A stretch of DNA of 64,000 bases from Xanthostigma xanthostigma (Eukaryota > Arthropoda > Insecta > Raphidioptera > Raphidiidae), in contig OY754464.1 of NCBI GenBank assembly GCA_963575645.1, forward strand, positions 6,138,001-6,202,000, read 5' to 3'. Positions within the stretch are counted from its first letter, which is position 1. Each line of letters starts with the position of its first letter. Below are positions 9,080-19,204 of this stretch, one piece after another. The notes under the pieces were generated by a model, which worked only from the letters and a program-made list of their open reading frames with translations, was not told the origin of the DNA and made no database searches. Both the position numbers and the translations under genes were made by a program.

Positions 9080-10072
9080 GACGTGATAACGTCTTATAAA
9101 TTGATGAATCACCAATCTTATAAATTGATAAAAAACCGGCTGCATGCACGAAAAAGTGTAACGTTCCTAACGCGTAACGTTCGTAACGCGTAACGTTCCT
9201 AACGCGTAACGTTCCGCCTGACCCTGTGCGTGCTTTTTGCTAATTTCTCGCTCAATTTAAATCAGATCGGTTTGAAACCAGTCTTAAACGAAAGAGGAGA
9301 ACATTTTACATAGATTTCGTATAACAGAATTTGCCTAAACAGTTTTTTTATACAAATTTATATAGAAAAATAGCTGTATAAATGCAATGTTGTCTAATGC
9401 ATGGCGCGACGCGGTCGGTCGTCTTTGTTTGCCGTACATGGAAATTAGACGATAACGTATGTCTTGTCTTAACATGAAAACGGCTGCATTTCTAATGTTT
9501 AATTCAATTTTTTGACATTAGTATTTTGTGAAATGCAACGCCTTCTAAGTTAAGTATTGGAATAACTAATTATTATTAGAACATAATACTTTGACAGTTG
9601 CAAACGTCACTTTTGACATTTCTTATCATTCCGACACCAAGGATAAGCGGATTGAAACCAAATTTTGGGAGGATGTTTGATATGCAAATATGAAGTGGCT
9701 TATTGTTTTTGGGGAACATCGGCGCATGCGTAAAAGAATATATCTCTTATAATGATGTTTTATATAATAATAATATAGTTTTTAAAACGGTTTTTACTCT
9801 ATCTATTTTTACTAGAAATTTTTGTAAATTTTTTGGAGAAAATCGGCGCATGCGCAAAAGAGATACATGCCATAGTTGTTTTTTATATAATAATAGTATA
9901 CTTTTTATAGTGTTTTATTATTCTACTTAATAAAATTTACCTAAATTTGAAGCGAAAGATGCAATATCATAGATTCGAATTATTATAATTATTATATAAA
10001 TTTAGGTTATGTATTACGGAATACGTTATCACGTAAAACTGTCGTCCGTAAACCGACTTTACAGACAACCAA
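9080..10072 (+). mobile_element. Family D oligo-T-inserting element, 993-bp form
   Basis: The element runs from GACGTGATAACGTC to CAGACAACCAA and sits inside a T-run on both sides. ACGTGATAACGT near the left end and its complement about 60 bases from the right end form a subterminal inverted repeat; the outer ends do not match. The interior carries a 16-bp GTAACGTTCCTAACGC variable repeat and a block shared with family G, including one perfect GCGCATGCGC. It is nearly the same as 31,828-32,821. No protein is encoded. Subterminal repeats and T targets recall Helentron-type elements, but the class is unproven. Confidence 0.8.
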
Positions 10073-10103
10073 TTTTTTATAAAAATAAATAGAATAACAA
10101 ACT

Positions 10104-10248
10104 ATTGTAGAAAATAAAAAAGAATAGACCAAATCCAAAAAATTATTATCTAATTTAATTACAATATAACGATCGTTTCGTATATTGTAATTAAAATTTA
10201 AATTAATAATTTTTTGGATTTGGTCTATTCTTTTTTATTTTCTACAAT
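10104..10248. mobile_element. Palindromic MITE, 145 bp
   Basis: Arms of about 66 bases, with a few mismatches near the centre, face each other around a short centre (ACGATCGTTTCG). The outer edges read ATTGTAGAAAATAAAAAAG and its complement. It has no coding capacity and is best read as a foldback MITE. Confidence 0.75.
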
Positions 10249-10261
10249 AATGTTTAATCCA

Positions 10262-10600
10262 AACTACGAACTCATAACTGAGAATAATAAACCGTTATAA
10301 AAAGTATACCATTATTGTATAAAAAACAACGTTATAGCACATATCTCTTTTGCGCATGCGCCGATTTTCCCCAAAACCAATAGGGATCTTCACATTTGCA
10401 TATCAAACATCCTCCGAAAATTTGACCTGTATCGTGTTCACAGACAAACAGACGCACAGTTTTTTTCCAAAAATGTGTTTTTTGGATTCAGGGGACCTCG
10501 GAACGAAAAAATATTGTAAAATTTTGAAAAGTCAATTTTAACCTAAATTAGTGCCATTCCAACTTGTGTTGGAATGGTAAAAAGCGACACTACTGGACTG
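10262..10600 (-). repeat. Family G fragment with GCGCATGCGC
   Basis: The block repeats the order seen in the 22.9-23.3 kb array: AAAAGTATACCATTATT-like, TATAGCACATATCTCTTTTG, a perfect GCGCATGCGC at 10,352-10,361, CGATTTTCCCC, then GCATATCAAACATCC. It ends near a CATTCCAACTTGTG / TTGGAATGG inverted pair. Confidence 0.65.
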
Positions 10601-10617
10601 TATGGTATATATTAGAC

Positions 10618-10825
10618 CAGTGTTTCCCAACCTTTTTTGTGCCATGTCCCACCTTAGCCTTTCTAAAATTATTGCCCCCCCCCCTATGCAACATACATAA
10701 TTTTTAATATTAAAAAATTGAATTGTTCACTTAAGAAACTTAAATGATAGGTTTTAAACTCGTGTCGAGTCCATTTTCGAATTGCCCCCCTTAACAATCA
10801 AATTGCCCCACGTTGGGAAACACCG
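10618..10825. mobile_element. hAT MITE with 8-bp TSD TATTAGAC
   Basis: The 208-bp element opens CAGTGTTTCCCAACC and closes with the complement of CGGTGTTTCCCAACG. Identical 8-base duplications TATTAGAC lie at 10,610-10,617 and 10,826-10,833. CAG...CTG-type ends with an 8-bp TSD are diagnostic for hAT elements. The interior has no ORF; it includes a C-run and blocks like AATTGCCCC near both ends. Confidence 0.93.
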
Positions 10826-11245
10826 TATTAGACCCACTCATAAATTATATATGAGAAAATTAGATCGAGTTGTGTCAGAACGTTTATTTTTGTTTTTCCG
10901 TATGATAATAGAAAAATAGTGAACAACGGGTATAATATCTGTCTGCAGTATTGTGTGAACGTGCGGTAAGTAAACGCCTGCAAGAATTGTTTGCCACGGG
11001 GTGGAATACCATGAGATTAATTTATTCCGAAGCAGAAAAGTTCAACATAGTATGTATATGATTAAGTATACAGCACATTTACAATAAGTAAATACTCTGT
11101 AAGAATGGTAAACAAAATCGAAAGACAACGTTCGTGAAACCGTCAACTAAAGCCGAACCTGCGGCGCCGTTTTGATCAATTTTATTTAAATTTTAGGATA
11201 ATCACGCGCCTAGTACCTACTCAGTAAATGAGAAGTAATAAATTG
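10826..11245. other. Anonymous sequence
   Basis: Apart from the hAT TSD at its left edge, this stretch shows no recognisable gene or repeat. Confidence 0.35.
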
Positions 11246-11860
11246 CAGCCAATTGGGCGACGGGATCATTCCAACTTCAAAAATATTGACATTTTATATG
11301 GTATAATAAATAAAATAAAATTTCTGATATCGAGGTGACGCGGGTAATGGCTAGTATGCAAGATGATATTTGCTATTCGTTGCCCTGGTTACCTATACAT
11401 AATAATATGTTCTACGCCATGTAAAAATTTATCAAAGCATCCTTAACTAGTTTATTTCTGACAGATCTACAAAACAAACGAACATTAGCTGATTTTTTTT
11501 TATTTTCAAAATATTTTCGAAACTATAAAGTTCAGAAAAAAAATTGTTTAACAAAACTTTCTTGAAAAAATAAATATAATCATAAACCGTTATGAAAAGT
11601 ATACCATTATTATATTAGAAAAAAACGTTATAGCATTATATTTTTTTTGTGCATGCTTCGATGTTACCCAAAAACAATAGGGCTCTTCATATTTACATAT
11701 CAAACATCCTTCTAAATTTGGTTTCAATTCGTTCATTCGTTTGACCTGTATCGTGTTCACAGACTAACAGACGTACAGAGTTTTTCCAAGAACCTCAAAA
11801 AGAAAAAATATTGTAAAATTTTGAAAAGTGAATTTTAACCTTAACTAGTACCATTCCCTA
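11246..11860 (+). repeat. Family H/G composite, copy 1
   Basis: It starts GCCAATTGGGCGACGGGA. It passes through TAATGGCTAGTAT-like and TTTCTGACAGATCTAC blocks, and ends in family G sequence with a decayed GTGCATGCTTCG site in place of GCGCATGCGC. The same order recurs at 38,268-39,190 and 55,428-55,895. The three copies differ substantially, so this is an old family. No terminus or protein was identified. Confidence 0.55.
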
Positions 11861-12179
11861 CTTGTGTCGTTTAGTGAATGTCCTGTAGCTTCTACTTTTG
11901 CAATAATTTCTGCATAGCGGTTAGACTTTTGCAGCCTGCCGTCGAGTGGCATTATGCAAATTACATATACCTTAGTTTCTGTTGCATCTTTCCATATAAT
12001 TTTAATGAAATACTTTTCATATTTTTGTATAGTGTTTTTGTGTTATTGAATGCAAAGAATATGATAATATTTAATTTGTAACGTTATTTGCGCTTACAAA
12101 TTTTGCATATTTCAAATGTGTTGTTCAATTTGAATCTGTGGTTGAAAGGCAAAAGCATTTATGTTGAACTCCTGTAATA
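11861..12179. other. Anonymous sequence
   Basis: No supported feature. One short open frame lacks any recognisable domain. Confidence 0.3.
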
Positions 12180-12290
12180 AAATATAGTTTACAGGAAAAC
12201 CTACACGAAAATCATAAGTCTTAAAGTCCTCGCGGAAAACGCAATGGTACGGAACCCACGCGAGTTCGGCTCGCACTTGACCGATTTTAT
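12180..12290 (+). repeat. Tail of GGGCTCCGTA-type repeat
   Basis: The stretch GGTACGGAACCCACGCGAG followed by CGGCTCGCACTTGACCG matches the tail of a repeat type common in Lepidoptera. Its head type is seen at 1,691-1,865. It is cut off by the Helitron-B 3' end. Confidence 0.5.
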
Positions 12291-12297
12291 ATTATTA

Positions 12298-12700
12298 CTA
12301 GCGGCCCGACCCGGTTTCACCCGGGTGCGATAGATTTACGTATTGCAAAATGTATTTCGTTTGCGGCCCGGCGTCTGAACTAGTAACTTAACGCACATTC
12401 TACCAGATTTGCTTCTGAACTAATAGCTTTGAGCGAATTCTATCAGATGTCGCTACTTGATACTGAAACTGTCTTTTTTTGTTTGTTTCCGAGCTAATAT
12501 CTTTGAGTAAATTCTATCAAATGTCGCTACATGTTACTAAAACAGTTTTTTTGAGAAAACACTGTAATTTTGTACAAAATATTTAATAAAAACAATCCTG
12601 TGGTGTAAGTTGGACAAACATTATACATTTACAAAATTTCATTAAAATTGGTTCAGTGGTTTCGGAGATTACCGCGGACGAACATCGTGACATGAGTAGA
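12298..12700 (-). mobile_element. Helitron-B copy
   Basis: In minus-strand sense it ends TCGGGCCGCTAG with a CCCGGGTGAAACCGGG hairpin just before. It begins near TCTACTCATGTCACGA, with A/T flanks in the right places. Internal TAGCGACATCTGATAGAAT-like blocks repeat two to three times. The same family is complete at 51,871-52,447. No ORF is present. Confidence 0.8.
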
Positions 12701-13149
12701 TTTTCCCACAAATTCGACATAACCGATTTTGTTTTTGGTCATAGAAATACTTGGAATATACCTACCTCACAACCTGACAACACTTTCTGCACGGTTTCGC
12801 TTTGTGGGTGTAAAAATACTTGACTATTCGAGCGTTACAAAAATTTTAATTTGTTTTTATCATTTAACATTTTTCTATTGTTGATATTAAATATAATCTG
12901 TGTCAGCTGCTTTGAGATATTTGTGCATTATTAGTTTGTTACGCATTTTTACCAAACTAATTATTAATATTATGGAATTTATGTTTTTAACTCGATTCGG
13001 ATTATTCTTTTATTAGCTTTGAAAGTATATTAAAGACAAAGTACTTTGTCGTGATAATTCAGTGCTAAAAGTAGTTTTTGAAGTAAAACTTCTTTGGCCG
13101 CGACTAACTAAAGTTATTTTTCAGACGGAAATAACGTGTTTATGTGGTT
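12701..13149. other. Anonymous sequence with a GAAGTAAAACTTC block
   Basis: A TTTTTGAAGTAAAACTTCTTT-type stretch near 13,077-13,097 recurs near 31,732 and, in reverse, near 54,626. It seems to belong to the family L repeat that follows. The rest is unrecognised. Confidence 0.35.
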
Positions 13150-13350
13150 TTCGCTATTTCAAGGGGTTGACTGAAAATGGCGGCATCAAAACGCATATGT
13201 AGAAACCAACTTGAACGAAAAGTGAAGCATAGCTACTGACACAAACCAATTTTATGATCGGTTTCCGTTATTTAAAGATATCGACTAACAGATGGCGGCA
13301 TCAAAACGCATCTGTAGAAACAATCTTGAACGATAGGCGAAACATCGCTA
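13150..13350 (-). repeat. Family L tandem, about two 114-bp units
   Basis: ATGGCGGCATCAAAACGCAT and the following TGTAGAAAC block recur 114 bases apart. The family is expanded to nearly four units, in the opposite orientation, at 54,078-54,540. Each unit contains ATGGCGGC, a YY1/Pho-type core. Confidence 0.7.
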
Positions 13351-13399
13351 CGAGTTTTGGGTCGGACGAGTCTATGTTTTCTAACGAGGGATGGTCGCA

Positions 13400-13856
13400 T
13401 ATATACGGTTATTTAGTTGTTCGCCGCTAGTCGAAACGCACCATTGCCCCTACCGATATCGGCTACGATTGCTCTTGAAATTACAAATCACGCCGCTACT
13501 GATCGCTTCTTCCACTCTTCCATACTACGTAGATTCCCCGTATAGAGTGTAGTGGGCTGGGGAACGGGAAATACGTAGTACTTTACTACGTAGCATCGAC
13601 GTTCGCGCCCAACTCGCTGACAGACGCGCTAACCGCGACGTCGCGACGGTAAACAGCCGATGCTGCGGAAGCTTTTATCCCGAACGCCGCAGGAGAATTT
13701 GTTAAGTTCCCGGCTCCGTCGTTTCTCTATAACCGAGACTTTACACCATGCTCAACACACTGTATCTACAACCACCTATCTACCATTGCCATCTAATGTT
13801 CCAAATACATAGTAGAGTCCTTACTGTGCCTTGTAAGAATCTTTGTTTATGGTATA
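13400..13856. other. GC-richer non-repeat sequence, left part
   Basis: The base composition rises here with several CG-rich runs, and I find no copy elsewhere in the window. No long frame is open. A similar GC-rich run resumes after the Helitron at 14,883, so both parts probably belonged to one older locus split by the insertion. Confidence 0.4.
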
Positions 13857-14294
13857 CTAGCGGTCCCGCCGGGTTTCACCCGGGTGCAAAAGAGCGAATG
13901 GGGAAGGAAGGGACATGAGTACGCACATTCATCTTAGTTTCCCGAGATATGAATGTTATGTCCAAAGTTCATAATGATCGGAGTTACCGTTCAAAAGTTT
14001 TTGTCGTTTAAAAGCAGTATTTATACTTTTTTAAGTAATAAATTTCTTTTAATATATAAATATTTAATTGAAAACACTGTAGGAAAATTTTTTTATATAG
14101 CTACCTGTAGTTGTAACAGTTTTCAAATGAGCTATTAATTAGATTTATTTAATTTTGATTAGTCGTAATAATTTTTTTTTTATTTAAATAAAACACGCTC
14201 AGCATCTAAGGCTAAATAAAATTTAAAAAAATTGAAATGTAAGCCTTAGAAGAAAGCAATGTAGAAAATAAAAAAAACAAAAAAAGTATATATT

Positions 14295-14365
14295 CGCCGA
14301 CGTGGAGCTTGAACCCAAGACCCTGGCATTAAGAGTTTTACGCTTACCGACTGAGCTATCCGGGC
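14295..14365 (-). pseudogene. tRNA-Lys(CTT)-like module, closest to a real tRNA
   Basis: In minus-strand sense it starts GCCCGGATAGCTCAGTCGG and keeps ACTCTTAAT in the anticodon loop, matching tRNA-Lys-CTT. One D-arm base is missing, the anticodon stem is mispaired and the T-arm carries changes (GGTTCAAGCTCC). It looks like the least altered state of the captured tRNA and shows the origin of the module in the other copies. Confidence 0.75.
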
Positions 14366-14555
14366 TTGTGAACGTAACGCGCTAATATTGCAATATTTAG
14401 TTAAGGCATTTCACCTGATAATATTTGTCGGACGGACTAATTTTGAGATACATCTTGCAACATTTTTCATTGATGTTCCGCTCCAATTGGTCGTAGCGTG
14501 ATATTATGTAGCCTATAACCTTCCTCGATAAATGGGCTATCCAACAAAAAAAAAA

Positions 14556-14798
14556 TTGGTTGTCTGTAAAGTCGGTTTACGGACGATAGTTTTACGTGAT
14601 AACGTCATAAAGAAACATTGATGAACTCTCTGACGTCACGCGAGAAGAGAGAGAAATGCGTACAAGCCCGACGCTTGGGCCGATCGTGCCTCTCTATCGC
14701 TTATACCGCGCTCTCGCTTGCACGCTCAGGCTCAGGCGGAACGTGACACTTTTTCGTGCGTGCAGCCGGTGTTTCATCATATAAGACGTTATCACGTC
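14556..14798 (-). mobile_element. Family D short form nested in Helitron-A
   Basis: The insert runs from TTGGTTGTCTGTAAAGTCGG to the complement of GACGTGATAACGT. It splits the Helitron sequence within an A-run, with AAAAA on both sides. It lacks the family G-derived core found in the 1-kb copies and instead has a CG-rich interior. This establishes the element's outer boundaries. Confidence 0.85.
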
Positions 14799-14882
14799 AA
14801 AAATTTTTCAATTCGAACCAGTAGTTTCTGAGATTAGCACGTTCAAACAAACAAACTCTTCAGCTTTATATATTAATATAGA

Positions 14883-15297
14883 TATATTTAAGGACTCGCA
14901 TAATATCTATACAGATAGACAGCAAGTATTTCGACCTGTGGAACGTTCAGTTGGAGCGATTAAAGCCGTGCTCCAAGAAGAGAGCCTCCGCCACCGTCGG
15001 TGCGGACGATTAAAGGATTAACTTAACTTCGCCCCCCCGATCCGCGTCCCTTCTCCCCTCGGCCGTGCCACTCGGATCGACTCGGTTCACCGTCAGATTT
15101 AATATATTAACATCCTTCCTGCGATCGCGATGTAGCGACGCGTCGGCGTGGCGAAACTTTAGACGACTTCTAACGCAGGAACAATACACATTTTGCCTAC
15201 ACCTTGTACTTCGTGTTGTAACAGATCCGCTGTTATGAATACGAAGGATACATTAGGTTAACACACCGGCACCGAACGATTAGCCTAATGATGATGA
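14883..15297. other. GC-richer non-repeat sequence, right part
   Basis: This continues the GC-richer sequence of 13,400-13,856 after the Helitron, with CG-dense runs such as CGCGATGTAGCGACGCGTCG. It holds no long open frame or recognised RNA. It may be part of a host transcript or promoter, but nothing here proves that. Confidence 0.35.
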
Positions 15298-15305
15298 TAC
15301 TAGAC

Positions 15306-15760
15306 TAGAGGTGCGCAGAATGTGTCACTAAAAAGAAAAGATAGATTCATATCTTTTGTATCACAGGATTTATATCACTCATTTAGCTCAGTCGCTCATT
15401 TAGCTCAGTGAATGAAAACAAGATAATTTCTCTTAAATCTCAATAACTCAATCTGAATGATGCATTGGTGTACTGAGCGAGATGGAAAGATACTCAAGAA
15501 AGAGAGACAGATTTAGTACTGCGTTCCATGACCTTGGTCTACCAACAACATTATCTGTCTCTGTCTCTCCCTTTGTTTAGTAGAGTAGCACGCTCTCGTT
15601 TACTCTCGCTCAGTTACTCAGCATTTCAGTGGTTAGAAAATGAACATTAAGACTAGTGAGCTAAAGATATATTTGAAAACGGAGTGAGATAGTGAGTGAT
15701 TAGCTCACCGGCATCGATATATATCTTTTTTATCATTCACTCATGAGCTACCCAAGTCTA
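15306..15760. mobile_element. hAT element with 8-bp TSD TACTAGAC
   Basis: The 455-bp element opens TAGAGGTGCGCAG and closes with the complement of TAGACTTGGGTAG. Identical TACTAGAC copies lie at 15,298-15,305 and 15,761-15,768. Subterminal GCTCATTTAGCTCAGT and GAGCTA-type motifs repeat near the ends, as in hAT transposase binding regions. It encodes no transposase. Confidence 0.88.
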
Positions 15761-15940
15761 TACTAGACTCACATTGGGAAAGGACTGAGTTTGAATCTTG
15801 GCGGGGGAAGATGCAGATATAGGACCTTTTTCTACTGACTCACGCCGGGAAACGGCTACATGTGTATCAGATTTGAGGTTTTAGATGGTTTTTCAGATAA
15901 ATATCGAGATGGTTTCTTATACGTAAAACTCACAAACAAC

Positions 15941-16258
15941 ACGTAAAAATTCGCTTTTTGCGTCACGTAAAATTGCGATTTTTGTATCTCGTAAAATTTA
16001 GTTTTTTACACCTCGTAAAATTCAACTTTTTGCATCCCGTAAAATTTTGCTTTTTTTTTGCTTCCCTTAACTGGTTTTTGGACCCAGTAATATTTCGCTT
16101 TTTGCACCTCATAAAATTTGGCTTTTTGTACCCCGTAAGACTTTTAAAATTTCACTGTTTGCACCACATAAAATTCACTTTTTACACCCCGTAAAATTGC
16201 TCTTTACGCTCCGTAATATTTCGCTTGTTGCATCCCGTAAAATTTTACTTTTTGTCCT
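15941..16258 (+). repeat. 24-bp minisatellite, about 13 units
   Basis: Units of the form CGTAAAATTTNGCTTTTTGCAYCC run head to tail, mostly 24 bases long, with a few longer or decayed units. Because 24 is a multiple of three, one frame stays open over much of the array and reads as an eight-residue PVKFxFLH-type repeat. I see no start context or flanking coding sequence, so I call it a minisatellite and not a gene. Confidence 0.85.
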
Positions 16259-16783
16259 TTTGGCTGTCTTGCATTCCGGAGGGATAGGAAGCTATGGAAT
16301 ATCCCCTGTGCAGCAGAAGGACCGAGGGATCTCCCCTAGAAAAAAAATTAAATAAACATGCAGCTCGAAAACTTCTTTTTAGGCTGTTTTAAGTGCCTCA
16401 AAAGCATCTTAAAATATTATTGTAAAAACAGGGGGCTGCGGACTTCTCAGCCTCCGATAACCCGTCCGTGGTCTAAACTGACAAATCTATCGTATGTTTT
16501 TGATCATTTAATACGAAGCACTTTTGATTGGAAATGAGATGGTTTTTTTTTGCCACCCATTTTTCACACGCACGGAATTACGTAACTGTCGGCTGACATT
16601 GCATGCTAACTTGTGTTTGTGCTCGGGTTTTGTTTAATTCATACTCGCACGTGCAATTGTTTAAGATGACAATCTAAATTAAAAGTAATTACACCTGCCA
16701 TTCCGGTAATGAATATGATACACCGTGTGAAATGTGCATGACTTAGGCCGGCATTACATCATCCAAAAAAAAAAAAAAAAAAC
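16259..16783. other. Anonymous sequence
   Basis: No recognisable gene or repeat is visible. A poly-A run near 16,766-16,782 could be the tail of a retroposed copy. Confidence 0.3.
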
Positions 16784-16859
16784 TATATAAATAAAACTAA
16801 ACGTTCGTTTGTTTAAAATCTTAAATCTCCGAAAGTTCTTCACCGATTGCTTTGAAATT

Positions 16860-17065
16860 TTGACACAACGCTGCAGTTTTTAATGAAAATTGTAATCTTT
16901 GAAAAGGCAAATCAGTTGGTATAATTGGTATTCGTGATATTAAAACACTGTCTCTTTTAGATTTGCCACTAATTATAATAGCCCTAACAATGAGAAACCA
17001 TTGCACAATTTGGGCGCATCGAGATTTCGCATTAAGAGTACCGGAACACCCAATTTTATATAATA
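16860..17065 (-). pseudogene. Helitron helicase (Pif1-like) C-terminal remnant, frameshifted
   Basis: Two overlapping minus-strand frames match consecutive parts of the Helitron helicase. One reads LGVPVLLMRNLDAPKLCNG. The other reads VLISRIPIIPTDLPFQ followed by RLQFSLK. In the family these belong to one frame, close to the end of the Pif1-like helicase, so at least one frameshift is present. The expected FAMTINKSQGQ-type motif that follows is missing. It is the only helicase trace in the window and cannot serve the non-autonomous Helitrons. Confidence 0.8.
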
Positions 17066-17183
17066 ATTCATCTGATAAATATTGTTACATTGTCAAGGGA
17101 TAGATTTTAAACTTTCAAAAAGCTTTAAGCCTCAATTCTATGACAAACGATTTTCTGAAATGCGAAGAATTTGACAGAAGATA

Positions 17184-17440
17184 CAGTAGAACCTCGATAA
17201 GTTAAAGTTCAAAGGAAACGTAAAAACATTTAATTTATCGAGTTTTTTACTTATCCAAAGCTTTATAATTTTATGAAGTTTTTTGATTAGAAAGAAAACA
17301 GGCAAAACTAAGCGATCTAGAAATGGTTCTTGTGTACCGGGCTGTTGCGCTGATGGCGAATTAAGTAAAATAAAGACCATAGGCGCCATAATTTGACATT
17401 CCGCTGTCAGTGTAAACAAATTAATTATTTATATATTGTA
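17184..17440 (+). mobile_element. Possible pogo/Tigger-type terminus
   Basis: TA followed by CAGTAGAACCTCGATAAG resembles the end of pogo-class Tc1/mariner elements. I could not find the matching inverted end or any DDE transposase frame, so the right limit is arbitrary. Confidence 0.25.
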
Positions 17441-18012
17441 CGTCATAATTGATAAATAAAACATTCTCACATATCTTTTATGTTATGCTATTTGTATAAT
17501 GGTTTACAATCTGAATTTTATGGTATATAATAAAGTTTTCTTTATTACATTTTTTTACACATTATGGCCAACTAAAGTTTTTAACTTATCACCATAGAAA
17601 CACGTCGCGATTTCCATCAAAAGTGAATTCAATATTTCTCTATTACCCACTAGCGGCGCTACTAGGCTTTGTGCACACAGCCTATAGCGATAAAGTACTT
17701 TCGGAAGTAGATACCCATCACACCTTTATACACATTATTTTTAGTGGACGGCAGGCTTTATATTTAATAACTCACTGTGTGGACATTTGCCATTTGACGG
17801 CCAGCAAGTATTTACATGCATACCTTACAAATGTGTACAAGCAAAACGTAGGTATGCACTTATATAATTTATATCATACAAATTACTGTGTAGTAAGCTC
17901 CCGTGTACTTTGATATAATATAAACGCATACGATCTGTGCATGTCAAAAAGGTGTGAAATGTAAAGGTACTTACCTACATTTTTATAAATGATAACTAAA
18001 TTTATATTATAC
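17441..18012. other. Anonymous AT-rich sequence
   Basis: A 96-codon open frame at 17,623-17,913 has no recognised domain. No repeat structure was found. Confidence 0.3.
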
Positions 18013-18212
18013 AAGCTGTAACCAGCGACTTCGTCCGCTTGGAATTTATTTTTTTGCGCGGAACCCTAATTCTTTTTCTAAAATAAAAGTAGCCCAAGTT
18101 ACTCCTTATATGTATAACATCCGCTATCTGCCAGTCTAAGTCCCGTCAAAATCGGTCCAGTCGTTTTGGAGATTAGCCGGAACAAACAGACAGACATTTT
18201 ATTCACATATTG
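18013..18212 (+). mobile_element. Non-LTR retrotransposon 3'-end repeat (RTE-like)
   Basis: The block contains AGCGACTTCGTCCGCTTGGA, AAAATCGGTCCAGTCGTTTT and GGAACAAACAGACAGAC in the usual order of a very common lepidopteran repeat. I believe this is an RTE-type 3' end. It lacks coding sequence. Confidence 0.55.
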
Positions 18213-18221
18213 TATAGATAA

Positions 18222-18740
18222 TAGTGATGTGCCGAATCCACGGATATCCGAGGGAGAAGAAAGATCCGGATCCGTATCCGTTAGTTTTATGGCGGATCTT
18301 TTACCTTATTAATTTTCAATTCATAGATGAAATTTTATATATATAGGTGAGTAGGTAATAATAAAAAACATAAATTCCATTCAGATTATTTTGTATTTTT
18401 TAAAATCGTATTTGGCACCTTTACATTGCAAACAGTTATCGTAGTGAGTACCATACCAATAGTACATAACTCAAAGGTACTAAAAAACTATCTTTATAAT
18501 GAGATATTGCACATCGATCTTTGGAAAGAGGCAATCTGTTATGAGAGTTAACTCTTAAAGAGGTCAATAACTTTTTCCCATAACAGATAGTCTCTTTCCA
18601 AAGGTCGATGTGCAATATTTACCGCCGCGTACTCTAAGAAAGTTAAGATCCGTATCCGTATCCGCGGATCTTGAAACCAAATATCCGTATTCAGATCCGT
18701 ATCCGCGGATATATATTTTTAACGATCCAGCACATCACTA
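18222..18740. mobile_element. hAT element with ATCCG subterminal repeats
   Basis: The ends are TAGTGATGTGC and its complement. Flanking 8-mers ATAGATAA and ATAGATAG differ by one base, as expected for an ageing hAT TSD. Both subterminal regions are packed with GATCCGTATCCG variants. The centre (about 18,500-18,615) is an inverted repeat with arms around TATTGCACATCGATCTTTGG. No transposase is encoded. Confidence 0.85.
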
Positions 18741-18904
18741 ATAGATAGATAGGTACAAAAACATAAACAGAAAAAAGTAATGAAAACTGAAAATTCGCTC
18801 TTGGAATCTTTAAAACTGATCAATTACGGAGTAAGTTATGATTTTGTTTATTTGTATTAATTCAGCTAACGTCGGTATAATTCACTAAAAAAACAACTCC
18901 CCCA

Positions 18905-19204
18905 GTATCAGAACCGCATAGAAGAATGCCGAAGCTTGGAGAATGTTCCAGAATGCGACTTACGAGCTATATAAGTAGTGCGTAGCGAGGGAGGCTGGGC
19001 AGTCAGTCAGTCAGTGAACAGTGCGCGAACGACATAAATAACCGTTACAAGATATAACTAGAGAACCGTGATATAAATATTCTATCTACATAGTAGTTTA
19101 GTGTTGTTATTATTGCTTAGAAATTCGTTTTTTTCCGTTATTTATTTCATTTCGTTTTTTATTATTGTAGGGAAGTGTTTTTTAGTTTGTTTTATTAACA
19201 TTTA
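18905..19204 (+). mobile_element. LTR remnant with heat-shock element and TATA box
   Basis: The stretch resembles the promoter part of the LTR at 28,823 but lacks the TGTTGCG start. A perfect three-box heat-shock element GAATGTTCCAGAA lies at 18,941-18,953, about 15 bases before TATATAAG at 18,968-18,975. GTCAGTCAGTCAGT follows, as in the other LTRs. It is interrupted at ATTTA by the opposite-strand LTR. Confidence 0.6.
18941..18953 (+). promoter_or_regulatory. Perfect three-box heat-shock element
   Basis: The sequence GAATGTTCCAGAA fits GAAnnTTCnnGAA exactly, and further GAA triplets lie upstream. It sits just before a TATA box in an LTR remnant. HSF binding is inferred from the motif only. 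Confidence 0.65.

Larger units (their letters stand above)
13857..14882 (-). mobile_element. Helitron-A with nested family D insert
   Basis: In minus-strand sense the 5' end TCTATATTAATATATAAAGC is at 14,882 and the CTAG end at 13,857. The terminal hairpin and A/T flanks are present. The copy is longer than its sisters because of extra AT-rich sequence near 14,030-14,200 and a 243-bp family D insertion at 14,556-14,798. Its tRNA-Lys-like module is the only one in the window that keeps the CTT anticodon. Confidence 0.88.
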
